Of a stretch of 64,000 nt of DNA, positions 50,116 through 58,882 are shown in pieces (the stretch's first letter is position 1; every line of letters starts with the position of its first letter). The notes under the pieces were generated by a model. That model saw only the letters and a list, made by a program, of their open reading frames with translations, was not told the DNA's origin and did no database searches. The stretch covers positions 1 to 64,000 of the forward strand of contig NZ_BPQL01000069.1 of NCBI RefSeq assembly GCF_022179225.1. Reading direction: 5' to 3'. Origin of the DNA: Methylobacterium goesingense (lineage in GTDB: Bacteria; Pseudomonadota; Alphaproteobacteria; Rhizobiales; Beijerinckiaceae). A program made the translations under genes and the position numbers.

Positions 50116-51031
50116 CGTGCGCGCCTTCCTTGTCTTGAGCGATGGCTTCGTCGACCCGCAGCACGTAGGAGCCCTGCGCCTGGCCCATGTGGCACCAGAA
50201 CAGGGGCCGGTCGTTGCCCTCGAGCTTTACCCGTGTGGCCGGCGTGGCATCGAGGCCGATGACCTGCCCGACCTTGAGGCCGGCGATCTCGCCGAGCGTG
50301 AGGGTACGCTCCTCCAGCACGGCCCGCAGGGTGACCTCGGCCTTCCGGACCTCGGCGGTGATCTGCTGCGTCCAGGTCGGGTCGCGGGCGGCGCTGTCGC
50401 CGGTGAGCACCTTCGACAGCGCCGGCCGCATCGGATTGATCACCGACTGGGGCAGGATGAGGAACATCTCGCCGCCGCGGTTGAGCGCCTGGACCGAGAA
50501 CTTGGCCTCGACGGCCTTGTTGTTGCGGCCCCCGATGACCGCGAACTCCATGCGGGTCTCGGTGCGCTCCAGGCGGAAGGCGGTCATCGAGACAAGGGCG
50601 AACGAGGATTCCAGGGCCTTGCCGACCTGTTCCAGGATGGTGTGGGCGAGCCGGAGCTCGATGGCCGAGAAGGGGCGCTCGTCCTCCACCGGCGGTTCGC
50701 CCCCGTCGGCCCCGAACAGCGCCTCCACCAGGGTGAAGAGGAAGTCCCGGTTGAGGCCGACCAGAATGTGGCTGTCCCATTCGGGCGCGTGAAAGATGCC
50801 CGCCACGGCGTTGTTCTCGTAGGCGTCGAGCATCTCGCCGAAACGGCCGCTGGAGAAGCCGTTGAAGCCGAAATAGACCGGCGAGGCCACGAGCGGCTTG
50901 AGGTTGTCCGAGCAGCCCGAGGTGAGCCGGTCGAAGACCACGTTCAGCATCGGCATGCGGTCGAGCGACAGGCCCCCGGCATCGATCAGGCGGGCACGGA
51001 TGTCGGTGGCGTTCCCGATCGGCACGTCCAT
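50099..51031 (-). CDS. fliM: Flagellar switch protein FliM
   Basis: A 310-residue C-ring protein. The middle CheC-like domain and C-terminal SpoA domain are evident: SRFGEMLDAYENNAVAGIFH-like region (here SGRFGEMLDAYENNAVAGIF), VLIGLNRDFLFTLVEALFG-like stretch, RTETRMEFAVIGGRNNKAVE, and EVRKAEVTLRAVLEERTLTL with GEIAGLKVGQVIGLDATPA. The N-terminal CheY-binding EN motif of enteric FliM is not obvious, as in other rhizobia. Three bases separate it from motA. Confidence 0.92.
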   Translation of the reverse strand: MDVPIGNATDIRARLIDAGGLSLDRMPMLNVVFDRLTSGCSDNLKPLVASPVYFGFNGFSSGRFGEMLDAYENNAVAGIFHAPEWDSHILVGLNRDFLFTLVEALFGADGGEPPVEDERPFSAIELRLAHTILEQVGKALESSFALVSMTAFRLERTETRMEFAVIGGRNNKAVEAKFSVQALNRGGEMFLILPQSVINPMRPALSKVLTGDSAARDPTWTQQITAEVRKAEVTLRAVLEERTLTLGEIAGLKVGQVIGLDATPATRVKLEGNDRPLFWCHMGQAQGSYVLRVDEAIAQDKEGAHDDAVG

Positions 51032-51034
51032 GGT

Positions 51035-51907
51035 TCAGGCGGCTTCCCTCTGCGCGCCGCCGTTGACGGTGGCGTTCTCGACCTCGTCGATGGTGGGCCG
51101 GTCGCCCAGCGAGATGCCCTTGCGGCCATGCTCGACGGCGATCTGCGGCACCGCCCCGCCCATGTAGGCGATCAGGGTCTGCTTGACGATGACGTAGACA
51201 TGGTTCTGCTTCTCGCGGATGGTCTTGATCTTGATCGCGAAGGGCGCAAGCACCCCGTAGGACATGAACACGCCGAAGAATGTCCCCACGAGTGCGGCGC
51301 CGATGAGGCCGCCCAGGATCTGCGGCGACTGGTCGAGGGCGCCCATGGCCTTCACGATGCCCAGCACCGCCGCCACGATGCCGAGTGCCGGCATCGCCTC
51401 GGCCACGGTCGTGACCGCGCCGTAGGGCTTGAGCCGGTCCTTGCGGTAGCCGCTGATCTCCTCGTCCATCAGGGCCTCGATCTCGTGGGCGCGGGCGTTG
51501 CCGATGAGGATGAGGCGGGCGTAATCGCAGATGAACAGCACGAGGTCGGCGTTCTTGGCCACATCCGGATAGGCCTTGAAGATCTCGGAATTGGCCGGGT
51601 CGTCGAGATGCGGTTCGACCTCGTTGCGGGGCTTGGTCTTCAGCTCGCGCATCAGGGCGTGGAGCAGGCCGAGGAGGGCGAGGTAGTCCTTGCGCTTGGG
51701 CACCTTGCCGGTGAGGGCGTCCATGCTCGCCTTACCCGAATCCACCACCGTCTTCATCGGGTTGGCCATGACGAACGTGCCCGCGCCCATCCCCCCGATG
51801 ATGACGAACTCCCACGGTTGCCACAGCACGACGAGGTGGCCGCCCATGGCGACGAAGCCGCCGAGCATGCAGCCGATTGCGATGACGAGGCCGATCAGAA
51901 CGCCCAA
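51035..51907 (-). CDS. motA: Flagellar motor stator protein MotA
   Basis: A 290-residue stator subunit with four membrane helices, first gene of the minus-strand operon motA-fliM-orf-fliN-fliG-flhB-orf. It starts at a TTG (51907) with GGAGG nine bases upstream; the next residues GVLIGLVIAIGCMLGGFVAM are the exact family start. Other motifs: PWEFVIIGGMGAGTFVMANP, EALMDEEISGYRKDRLKPYG, and AVTTVAEAMPALGIVAAVLG with VKAMGALDQSP and LIGAALVGTFFGVFMSYGVL. Its partner MotB lies 10 kb away on the plus strand. Confidence 0.95.
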   Translation of the reverse strand: MGVLIGLVIAIGCMLGGFVAMGGHLVVLWQPWEFVIIGGMGAGTFVMANPMKTVVDSGKASMDALTGKVPKRKDYLALLGLLHALMRELKTKPRNEVEPHLDDPANSEIFKAYPDVAKNADLVLFICDYARLILIGNARAHEIEALMDEEISGYRKDRLKPYGAVTTVAEAMPALGIVAAVLGIVKAMGALDQSPQILGGLIGAALVGTFFGVFMSYGVLAPFAIKIKTIREKQNHVYVIVKQTLIAYMGGAVPQIAVEHGRKGISLGDRPTIDEVENATVNGGAQREAA

Positions 51908-52060
51908 GGCTCAACGCCTCCGATGGGGGTGAGAAATCCGATGCAGCGGACCTACGCAGGATCGCTTGCGCGGGGCTGGATGGCCGCTCCGGCCGAAAAC
52001 GCACCGGCGGCCCGGCCCGCGCGTTAGGACAAAGACCCGACACCGCAGCGAGAGCCCGCC

Positions 52061-52264
52061 ATGAGCAGCACGACGCCCGACAACGACCACGAGCCCGCCA
52101 CCGTGAACGTCTCGGAGCCCTGGACCCTGGCCTACTGGGCCCGGCGCTTCGAGGTGCCGCGCGAGGAGGTGGAGGCCGCCGTCGCGGCGGTGGGGCACGA
52201 GCCCGCGAAGGTCGCCGCAAAGCTCGGCCGGCCCTGGCCCTTCGAGGGCAGCGGCATCGTGTGA
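52061..52264 (+). CDS. DUF3606 small protein
   Basis: A 67-residue acidic protein. The segment VNVSEPWTLAYWARRFEVPR followed by EEVEAAVAAVGHEPAKVAAK matches the DUF3606 pattern (a short helical domain that resembles a helix-turn-helix, frequent in Methylobacteriaceae and other Hyphomicrobiales). Function unknown. It lies alone, convergent with dut, 11 bases away. Confidence 0.75.
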   Translation: MSSTTPDNDHEPATVNVSEPWTLAYWARRFEVPREEVEAAVAAVGHEPAKVAAKLGRPWPFEGSGIV

Positions 52265-52274
52265 GGCGCGCGCC

Positions 52275-52766
52275 TCAGCGGCGCCCGGTGGAGCCGAAGC
52301 CGCCGGTGCCGCGTGCCCCGGCGTCTCCGGAGCGCGGCGCGTCGTCGGCGTCGTCGCGGATCGTGAGCGTCGGCCGGGTGACGCGGGTGAAGACGAGTTG
52401 GGCGATGCGGTCGCCGGGCTCGATCCGGAGGCCGGGGCCGCCGGGATTCCGGTTCCAGGCCGAGATCATCAGCGGGCCTTCGTAATCGGCGTCGATCACG
52501 CCGGTGCCGTTTCCGAGGACGAGGCCCTCGCGATGGCCGAGGCCCGAGCGCGGAAAGATCAGCCCGCACCAGGCCGGGTCACGGATCGCCAGTGCGAAGC
52601 CCGCCGGGATCAGGGCCGGCGGCCCCTGAGGCGGCAGGTCCAGGGCGGCATCGAGGCAGGCATGGAGGTCGAGGCCCGCGGCCCCGGCCGATCCCCAGCG
52701 GGGAAAACCCCAGCCGGCGAGGCGGGCATCGCGCAGGCGGATCTCGACGGCGAGGTCGGGATTCAC
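52275..52766 (-). CDS. dut: dUTP diphosphatase
   Basis: A 163-residue trimeric enzyme that hydrolyses dUTP to dUMP and pyrophosphate. Five motifs are readable in order: SAGAAGLDLHACL (1), FPRSGLGHREGL (2), GTGVIDADYEGPLMI (3), DRIAQLVFTRV (4) and RGTGGFGSTGRR (5, the C-terminal lid). The catalytic Asp of motif 3 is present (GVIDADY). A GTG at 52766 overlaps the stop of the upstream lyase gene (GTGA) and gives the family N-terminus. Motif 1 has Ala-Gly-Leu where Gly-Tyr/Phe is commoner. Confidence 0.9.
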   Translation of the reverse strand: MNPDLAVEIRLRDARLAGWGFPRWGSAGAAGLDLHACLDAALDLPPQGPPALIPAGFALAIRDPAWCGLIFPRSGLGHREGLVLGNGTGVIDADYEGPLMISAWNRNPGGPGLRIEPGDRIAQLVFTRVTRPTLTIRDDADDAPRSGDAGARGTGGFGSTGRR

Positions 52767-53650
52767 GCCGTCCGGGCCGCGATGGCGTCGGCCAGGGCCA
52801 CGGTGCGGGCGGCGTCGACCGCGTGCAGGCGCTCCACCATCTTGCCGTCGAGGCCGATGACGCCGCGGGTGCGGTTCTCCGGCTCGGCGAAGGCGGCGAG
52901 GATGCGCCGCGCCCAGGCGACCTCGTCCGCACCCGGGCCGAAGGCGGCGTTGGCCGGGGCGATCTGGTCGGGGTGGATCAGCATCTTGCCGTCGAAGCCG
53001 CAATCGCGTCCCTGCGTGCACTCGGCGGCAAACCCGTCCGCATCGCGAAAATCGTTGTAAATGCCGTCGATGGCGTCGATCTCGTAGGCGCGGGCGGCGG
53101 CGATCACGCTCATCAGCCAGGGCATCAGGGCGGGCCGGCCCGGCACACCGAGGCGCAGCCGGCTGGCCTTGGCGAGATCGTTCGGCCCGACCATGAGGCA
53201 GGCCAGGCGCGTGTCGACATCACGGGCGGAACTCGCGATCTCGGCGAGATGCAGGATCGCCATCGGGCTCTCGATCATCGCCCAGGTCCGGGTCCGGTCC
53301 GGCGCGCCGAGGCGGCGCAGGCGCGAACCCACCGCCACCAGGGCATCGGCGCCCGTCACCTTCGGGACCACGATGGCGTCGGGCCCGGCGGGGGCGATGG
53401 CGGCCAGATCGGCCTCGCCGTAGGGCGTGTCGAGGGGGTTGATGCGAACCAGGACCTCGCGGGTGCCGAAGCCGCCCTCGGAGACCGCCCGGGCGACGGC
53501 CTCCCGGGTCGCCGCCCGGCTCTCGGGCGCGGCACCGTCCTCGAGGTCGATCATCACCACGTCCGTGGGGAGGCTGCGGGCCTTCTCCAGGAGGCGCGGG
53601 TTCGATCCCGGCATCGCCAGGACACTACGGCGCGGGCGGATCTCGGTCAT
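52763..53650 (-). CDS. HpcH/HpaI-aldolase / citrate-lyase-beta (CitE-like) lyase
   Basis: A 295-residue magnesium-dependent acyl-CoA lyase. RRSVLAMPGSNPRLLEKARS, VVMIDLEDGAAPESR (metal site), VLVRINPLDTPYG, WAMIESPMAILHL (Glu) and CGFDGKMLIHPDQIAPANAA are family motifs. Relatives include citrate lyase beta, malyl-CoA and beta-methylmalyl-CoA lyases, and malyl-CoA thioesterases; methylotrophs use several of these, but the substrate cannot be decided by eye. AGGGA seven bases before the ATG at 53650 fixes the start. It overlaps dut by four bases. Confidence 0.85.
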   Translation of the reverse strand: MTEIRPRRSVLAMPGSNPRLLEKARSLPTDVVMIDLEDGAAPESRAATREAVARAVSEGGFGTREVLVRINPLDTPYGEADLAAIAPAGPDAIVVPKVTGADALVAVGSRLRRLGAPDRTRTWAMIESPMAILHLAEIASSARDVDTRLACLMVGPNDLAKASRLRLGVPGRPALMPWLMSVIAAARAYEIDAIDGIYNDFRDADGFAAECTQGRDCGFDGKMLIHPDQIAPANAAFGPGADEVAWARRILAAFAEPENRTRGVIGLDGKMVERLHAVDAARTVALADAIAARTA

Positions 53651-53994
53651 GGCGCATCCCTTGAATGACGGTCGGGGATCGGGCGCCGCACGACCGCACC
53701 CGGCGGCGACGCCGGCCCTGTCCCGGCCACGACTCACCGCAAGTTCCGGCGATAGCCGTCCGCGTATCCCGATTCAAGGCGGGGGCGTTCTGCCGATCGC
53801 CCGCCGGCTTCCGGCTCGCCATCCCCGGCAAACGGCTCGGAAAGCGGGCGGATCGCTCATGGCCGGGGCGCGTGTCATCGAACTGTCGTGCAATCGTCAT
53901 ACCGCCTTACCCGACCGGACGTATGGCGCAGTGCACAACGGAGGGCGGGGTTCAGCCCAATCCTCCGGCGCACGCTCCCCCAGGAGACCAGCAC
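53651..53994. other. Divergent gap with the pst promoter
   Basis: This 344-bp region separates the minus-strand lyase/dut pair from pstS. It contains the Pho box (listed separately) and, about 95 bases after it, the pstS start with AGGAG. No additional gene is supported. Confidence 0.5.
53873..53900 (+). promoter_or_regulatory. Pho box (PhoB binding site) of the pst operon
   Basis: Three blocks spaced exactly 11 bp apart read TGTCAT-N5-TGTCGT-N5-CGTCAT (starting at 53873, 53884 and 53895), matching the PhoB direct-repeat pattern. The box lies 95 bases upstream of the pstS start. PhoB itself is the last gene of this operon, implying positive autoregulation under phosphate starvation. Confidence 0.8.
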
Positions 53995-55032
53995 ATGAAG
54001 TTCACCACCCTCGCTGCCCTCGTAGGCCTCGGCCTCGCCACCTTCGCGCCGGCCCATGCCGCCGACATCACAGGCGCGGGCGCGACCTTCCCCTTCCCGG
54101 TCTACTCGAAGTGGGCCGAAGCCTACCGCAAGGATAGCGGCATGGGCCTGAACTACCAGTCGATCGGCTCGGGCGGCGGCATCAAGCAGATCCAGGCCAA
54201 GACCGTCGATTTCGGCGCCACCGACGCTCCGCTGAAGGGCCCCGCCCTGGAGAAGGACGGCCTCGTCCAGTTCCCCACCGTCATGGGCGGCGTCGTCACC
54301 GTGGTGAACATCGCGGGCGTCGAGCCGGGTAAGCTGAAGCTCACCGGCGAGGTGATCGCCGAGATCTATGCCGGCAAGATCGCCAAGTGGTCGGACCCCA
54401 AGATCGCCAAGCTGAACGAGGGCCTGAAGCTCCCCGAGGCCAACATCACCCCGGTCTACCGCTCGGACGCGTCGGGCACGACGAACATCTTCACCACCTA
54501 CCTCTCGCAGGCCTCGGAGTCTTGGAAGAAGGAATTCGGCGCGGCCACCACGGTGAGCTGGCCGGTGGGCCAGGGCGGCAAGGGCAACGAGGGCGTCACC
54601 GCCACCGTCAAGCAGGTCCCCAACGCCATCGGCTACGTCGAGTCGGCCTACGCCAAGCAGAACAAGCTCAGCCACACCCTGATCCAGAACAAGGCCGGCA
54701 AGTTCCCGCAGCCCGACGACAAGGCCTTCCAGGCCGCCGCCGCCAGCGCCGACTGGAAGTCCGCCCCCGGCTTCGGCATCTCGCTGACCGATCAGGCCGG
54801 TGACGGCGCCTGGCCGATTACCGCCGCGACCTTCATCCTCGTCCACAAGGACCCGACCGACCCGGCCAAGGCCGCCGACGTGCTGAAGTTCTTCGACTGG
54901 GCCTACAAGAACGGCGACAAGCTCGCCACCGACCTCGACTACGTGCCGCTGCCCGACGCCGTCGTCGGCCAGATCCACGACGCGTGGAAGGAGATCAAGG
55001 GCAAGGACGGCAAGCCCGTCTTCAACATGTAA
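53995..55032 (+). CDS. pstS: Phosphate ABC transporter substrate-binding protein PstS
   Basis: A 345-residue periplasmic phosphate receptor. The signal peptide (FTTLAALVGLGLATFAPAHA) is followed by ITGAGATFPFPVYSKWAEAY, YQSIGSGGGIKQIQAKTVDF, GATDAPL, VYRSDASGTTNIFTTYLSQ and NAIGYVESAYA, all standard PstS blocks that form the phosphate site. AGGAG lies about nine bases before the ATG at 53995. The stop codon lies in a perfect 19-bp duplication. Confidence 0.95.
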   Translation: MKFTTLAALVGLGLATFAPAHAADITGAGATFPFPVYSKWAEAYRKDSGMGLNYQSIGSGGGIKQIQAKTVDFGATDAPLKGPALEKDGLVQFPTVMGGVVTVVNIAGVEPGKLKLTGEVIAEIYAGKIAKWSDPKIAKLNEGLKLPEANITPVYRSDASGTTNIFTTYLSQASESWKKEFGAATTVSWPVGQGGKGNEGVTATVKQVPNAIGYVESAYAKQNKLSHTLIQNKAGKFPQPDDKAFQAAAASADWKSAPGFGISLTDQAGDGAWPITAATFILVHKDPTDPAKAADVLKFFDWAYKNGDKLATDLDYVPLPDAVVGQIHDAWKEIKGKDGKPVFNM

Positions 55033-55049
55033 GCCCGTCTTCAACATGT
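55012..55049. repeat. Perfect 19-bp tandem duplication across the pstS stop
   Basis: AAGCCCGTCTTCAACATGT occurs at 55012-55030 and again, identical, at 55031-55049. The junction creates the TAA used by pstS (55030). After the second copy a TGA (55049) lies in another frame; before the duplication this TGA would have been the natural stop after the same last residues. Confidence 0.92.
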
Positions 55050-55060
55050 GAGGTGACGCT

Positions 55061-55148
55061 CGCGGGCTCGCGCCCGCGGGTTCTGGGGACGAGCCACCGC
55101 GTCCCCGCCTGATCGCAACATCCGAGCCCGGCGCAATCCGCCGGGCTC
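55061..55148. terminator. Three hairpins between pstS and pstC (attenuator or mRNA-stabilising)
   Basis: CGCGGGC-tcgc-GCCCGCG (55061-55078), GGGGAC...GTCCCC (55085-55106) and GAGCCCGGCG-caatc-CGCCGGGCTC (55124-55148, 10-bp perfect arms). None is followed by a T run, so partial termination or protection of pstS mRNA from 3' decay is likelier than full stop. This would raise PstS above the membrane subunits, as is common in pst operons. Confidence 0.6.
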
Positions 55149-55229
55149 CCCCGGAACGAAACGGTGATCCCCCTCGCGCCGGCGACCGGCGCGCTGTAGG
55201 ACGCCGCGAGGTGCAGAGAAGACATTCGG

Positions 55230-56204
55230 ATGGCCGCCTTGACTGATCAGATCGCCCTGACGCGTGACCGCGCCTCGGCCCGGAAGAAGCCCGGCGGCCT
55301 CGGCGACAGCCTGTTCCGCGCGGCTTCCTACGGCGCGGCCCTCCTGGTCCTGTTCGTGCTCGCCGGCATCCTGGCCTCCATCGCCTACGGCGCCTGGCCG
55401 GCCTTCAACGAGTTCGGCTTCGGCTTCATCACCTCCAGCGCCTGGAACATCGGGCAGGAGCAGTACGGCGCCCTCGTGGCGATCGTCGGCACCCTGGCCT
55501 CGGCGGTCATCGCCCTGCTGATCGGCGTGCCGCTCTCGCTCGGGATCGCCGTCTACCTGACGCAGCTCTGCCCCGGCTGGGCGCGCAAGCCGGTCTCGAT
55601 GACCATCGAGCTCCTCGCCTCGGTGCCGAGCATCATCTACGGCATGTGGGGCCTGTTCGTCTTCGCGCCGCTCTTCGCCCGCTTCGTGCAGGTGCCGGTG
55701 TCGAACCTCGTCGAGGGCATGCCCATCGTCGGCACCCTGTTCTACGCCCGCGTCCCCTCGGGCGTCGGCATCCTCACAGCCGGCATCATCCTCGCCATCA
55801 TGATCGTGCCCTTCGTGGCCTCGATCACCCGCGACATGCTCGACCAGATCCCGACCGTGCTGCGCGAGAGCGCCTACGGCATCGGCTGCACCACCTGGGA
55901 GGTCGTGCGCCACGTGCTCGTGCCCCAGGCCTCGGTCTCGATCATCGGCGCGATCATGCTCGGCCTCGGCCGGGCGCTCGGCGAGACCATGGCGGTGACC
56001 TTCGTCATCGGCAACGCCAACCGGCTTTCGGGCTCGGTCTTCGACCCGGGCTCCACCATCGCGTCCCGCATCGCCAACGAGTTCAACGAGGCCGACGGCC
56101 TGCAGCTGAACTCCCTGATGGCGCTGGGCTGCATCCTCTTCGTCATCACCTTCTTCGTCCTGATCATCGCCCGCATCCTCACCCGGCGCGCCAAGGTCGC
56201 CTGA
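55230..56204 (+). CDS. pstC: Phosphate ABC transporter permease PstC
   Basis: A 324-residue inner-membrane permease with about six helices. Features: FGFGFITSSAWNIGQEQYGA, YGALVAIVGTLASAVIALLI with GVPLSLGIAVYL, ELLASVPSIIYGMWGLFVFA, and the ABC docking loop ESAYGIGCTTWEVVRHVLVP with GLGRALGETMAVTFVIGNAN. Its end carries a 14-bp duplication. Pairs with PstA. Confidence 0.95.
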   Translation: MAALTDQIALTRDRASARKKPGGLGDSLFRAASYGAALLVLFVLAGILASIAYGAWPAFNEFGFGFITSSAWNIGQEQYGALVAIVGTLASAVIALLIGVPLSLGIAVYLTQLCPGWARKPVSMTIELLASVPSIIYGMWGLFVFAPLFARFVQVPVSNLVEGMPIVGTLFYARVPSGVGILTAGIILAIMIVPFVASITRDMLDQIPTVLRESAYGIGCTTWEVVRHVLVPQASVSIIGAIMLGLGRALGETMAVTFVIGNANRLSGSVFDPGSTIASRIANEFNEADGLQLNSLMALGCILFVITFFVLIIARILTRRAKVA

Positions 56205-56224
56205 GACCCATCGCCTGAGACCGC
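56197..56224. repeat. 14-bp tandem duplication across the pstC stop
   Basis: TCGCCTGAGACC begins at 56197 and again at 56211, the units differing only in the last two bases. The pstC stop TGA (56202) has a copy at 56216 in another frame. Confidence 0.85.
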
Positions 56225-56252
56225 CCCTCGCCGAGACGTCAGGAACCACATC

Positions 56253-57146
56253 ATGGACGCCGCCAACCCCCTCGCCACCACCGCCCCGCCGGCCCGGATC
56301 AGCCGGGTCCGCTCGGGCCGCCGGATCGCCGACAAGACCCTGATCCTGGCCAGCACCCTCGCCACCCTGATCGGCATCGTCGTGCTCGGCTCGATCCTGT
56401 TCATGCTGGTGGTCGAGGGCATCAAGGGCTTCGCGCCCTCCCTCTTCACCGAGCCGACGCCCGGCCCCGGCTCCGAGGGCGGCGGCATCGCCAACGCGAT
56501 CCTCGGCAGCCTCGTGCTCACCTTCCTGGGCATCCTGGTGGCGACCCCGGTCGGCGTGATGGCCGGGACGTTCCTCGCCGAGTACGGCCGCAACTCGAAG
56601 CTCGCCGACCTCATCCGCTTCCTCAACGATATCCTGCTGTCGGCGCCCTCGATCCTCATCGGCCTGTTCGTCTACACGCTGATGGTGCGCCCGATGGGCT
56701 CCTATTCCGGCTGGGCCGGCGCGGTGGCGCTCGCCATCATCGCCACCCCGGTCATCGTGCGCACCACCGAGGACATGCTCCGCCTCGTGCCCTCGACCCT
56801 GCGCGAGGCCGGCGCGGCGCTCGGCGCCCCGCCCTCCATCGTGATCAAGAGCATCACCTGGCGCGGCGCCAGCGCCGGCATCGTCACCGGCATCATCCTG
56901 GCGCTGGCCCGCATCGCCGGCGAGACGGCGCCGCTGCTCTTCACGGCCCTGAACAACAACAGCTGGTTCCGCGCCGACCTGATGGGCGGCATCCCGAACC
57001 TGCCCGTGATGATCTACCAGTTCGCGCTCTCGCCTTACCCGAACTGGCAGCAGCTCGCCTGGGCCGGCGCCCTCCTCATCACCGTCACGATCCTCGCCCT
57101 GTCGATCGTGGCCCGGTTCGTCATCAAGACCGAGCGGTCGCGCTGA
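56253..57146 (+). CDS. pstA: Phosphate ABC transporter permease PstA
   Basis: A 297-residue permease with six helices. [60 protein letters not shown], and the docking loop [20 protein letters not shown] are typical; [17 protein letters not shown] is the usual C-terminal block. Follows pstC by 48 bases. The operon order S-C-A-B-phoU is standard. Confidence 0.95.
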   Translation: MDAANPLATTAPPARISRVRSGRRIADKTLILASTLATLIGIVVLGSILFMLVVEGIKGFAPSLFTEPTPGPGSEGGGIANAILGSLVLTFLGILVATPVGVMAGTFLAEYGRNSKLADLIRFLNDILLSAPSILIGLFVYTLMVRPMGSYSGWAGAVALAIIATPVIVRTTEDMLRLVPSTLREAGAALGAPPSIVIKSITWRGASAGIVTGIILALARIAGETAPLLFTALNNNSWFRADLMGGIPNLPVMIYQFALSPYPNWQQLAWAGALLITVTILALSIVARFVIKTERSR

Positions 57147-57199
57147 AACCTCCAGCGCGCCGCATCTCCCCGCCTTCCGATCGATAGGATCTTGAACCG

Positions 57200-58018
57200 A
57201 TGAACGCCGCCCAAGGGATCACGTCCGCGCAGCTTACCGGACGCCACAAGGCCGACGAGACCTCCCCGATCCGCATCGCCGTGAAGGACCTGAACTTCTA
57301 CTACGGCAGCTTTCACGGCTTGAAGTCGGTCAACCTCAACTTCCACGACCGTCAGGTCACGGCGCTGATCGGCCCATCGGGCTGCGGGAAGTCCACCCTG
57401 CTGCGCACCTTCAACCGGATCTACAGCCTCTATCCGGAACAGCGGGCGGAAGGGGAGATCCTCCTCGACGGCCAGAACGTCCTCGATGCCAGCGTCGACC
57501 TCAACGAGCTGCGCTCGCGCATCGGCATGGTGTTCCAGAAGCCGACCCCGTTCCCGATGTCGATCTACGACAACGTCGCCTTCGGCCTCCGCCTCTACGA
57601 GAAGCTGCCCAAGGCCGATCTCGACATGCGCGTCGAGGAATCGCTCCGCAAGGCCGCCCTCTGGGACGAGGTGAAGGACAAGCTCAAGCAGTCCGGCATG
57701 GGCCTCTCCGGCGGCCAGCAGCAGCGCCTCTGCATCGCCCGCACCGTGGCCCAGCGCCCCGAGGTCATCCTGTTCGACGAGCCGACCTCGGCCCTCGACC
57801 CGATCTCCACCGGCCGCATCGAGGAACTGATCGAGCAGCTGCGCACGGAATTCACCATCGTCATCGTCACCCACAACATGCAGCAGGCGGCGCGCATCTC
57901 CCAGTTCACCGCCTTCATGTATCTTGGCGAACTGGTGGAATTCGGGCCGACGACGCGCATCTTCATGAATCCGGAGAAGCGTCAGACGCAGGACTACATC
58001 ACCGGCCGCTTCGGCTGA
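57200..58018 (+). CDS. pstB: Phosphate ABC transporter ATPase PstB
   Basis: A 272-residue ATPase. Walker [19 protein letters not shown]-loop [20 protein letters not shown], signature [20 protein letters not shown], Walker [17 protein letters not shown] and the switch His in [11 protein letters not shown]. The first 25 residues are an extension common in alphaproteobacterial PstB. Membrane-associated partner of PstC/PstA. Confidence 0.96.
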   Translation: MNAAQGITSAQLTGRHKADETSPIRIAVKDLNFYYGSFHGLKSVNLNFHDRQVTALIGPSGCGKSTLLRTFNRIYSLYPEQRAEGEILLDGQNVLDASVDLNELRSRIGMVFQKPTPFPMSIYDNVAFGLRLYEKLPKADLDMRVEESLRKAALWDEVKDKLKQSGMGLSGGQQQRLCIARTVAQRPEVILFDEPTSALDPISTGRIEELIEQLRTEFTIVIVTHNMQQAARISQFTAFMYLGELVEFGPTTRIFMNPEKRQTQDYITGRFG

Positions 58019-58026
58019 TCCTCGGC

Positions 58027-58067
58027 GGACCGTTGCACGGTCCGTGGCGGACCGGAATCCGGTCCGC
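58027..58067. other. Two hairpins between pstB and phoU
   Basis: GGACCGT-tgc-ACGGTCC (58027-58043) is followed by GCGGACCGGA-a-TCCGGTCCGC (58047-58067). Both share the GGACCG/CGGTCC core. No T run follows. Likely an mRNA processing or stability element within the pst operon. Confidence 0.6.
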
Positions 58068-58127
58068 GCCAGATCCCCACGCCATGGCCGGCCCCCGACA
58101 GGCGGGCCCGATCGAGGAGCGCAATTC

Positions 58128-58853
58128 ATGCCCGACCACATCGTCAAATCCTACGACACGGACCTCGAAGACCTCCGCCGCTCGATCTCCGAGATGGGCG
58201 GTATCGCCGAGAAGATGATGACCGAAGCCGGCGAGGCCCTCGTGCGCCGCGATTCCCCCCTGGCCCAGGCGGTGATCTCCGCCGATGCCCGCCTCGACAT
58301 CCTTCAGCGCGAGATCGAGGAGCGGGCGATCCTGCTCATCGCCCGGCGCCAGCCCCTGGCCATCGACCTGCGCGAGACCGTGACGGCGATCCGGGTGTCG
58401 AACGACCTCGAGCGCATCGGCGACCTCGCCAAGAACGTGGCCAAGCGCGTCGTGGCGATCGCCGACCAGATCCAGCCGCAGAAGATCGTCATCGGCGTCC
58501 AGCACATGAGCGATCTCGTGCAGGAGCAGCTCAAGGACGTCCTCGACGCCTATGGCAGCCGCGACATCAAGGCGGCGCTGGACGTGTGGGAGCGCGACGA
58601 TGCGATCGACGCGCTCTACAACTCGCTGTTCCGGGAACTTCTCACCTACATGATGGAAGATCCGCGCAACATCTCGTTCTGCACCCACCTGCTGTTCGTG
58701 GCCAAGAACATCGAGCGCATCGGCGACCACACCACCAACATCGCGGAGACGATCCACTACCTCGTCACCGGCGAGAACCTCCTGGCCGAGCGCGAGCGCC
58801 CGAAGAACGACGCCTCCAACTATACCACCGTGGACATGCCCGGCGCGGCCTGA
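58128..58853 (+). CDS. phoU: Phosphate signalling regulator PhoU
   Basis: A 241-residue all-helical protein. Two PhoU repeats are visible: DLEDLRRSISEMGGIAEKMM ... NDLERIGDLAKNVAKRVVAI, and the C-terminal FCTHLLFVAKNIERIGDHTT, NIAETIHYLVTG. The ERIGD metal-binding motifs occur in both halves. It links transporter activity to PhoR/PhoB signalling. GAGGAG precedes the ATG at 58128. Confidence 0.95.
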   Translation: MPDHIVKSYDTDLEDLRRSISEMGGIAEKMMTEAGEALVRRDSPLAQAVISADARLDILQREIEERAILLIARRQPLAIDLRETVTAIRVSNDLERIGDLAKNVAKRVVAIADQIQPQKIVIGVQHMSDLVQEQLKDVLDAYGSRDIKAALDVWERDDAIDALYNSLFRELLTYMMEDPRNISFCTHLLFVAKNIERIGDHTTNIAETIHYLVTGENLLAERERPKNDASNYTTVDMPGAA

Positions 58854-58882
58854 GACCGCGCGCGCCTAGTCGAAAGGGCACG

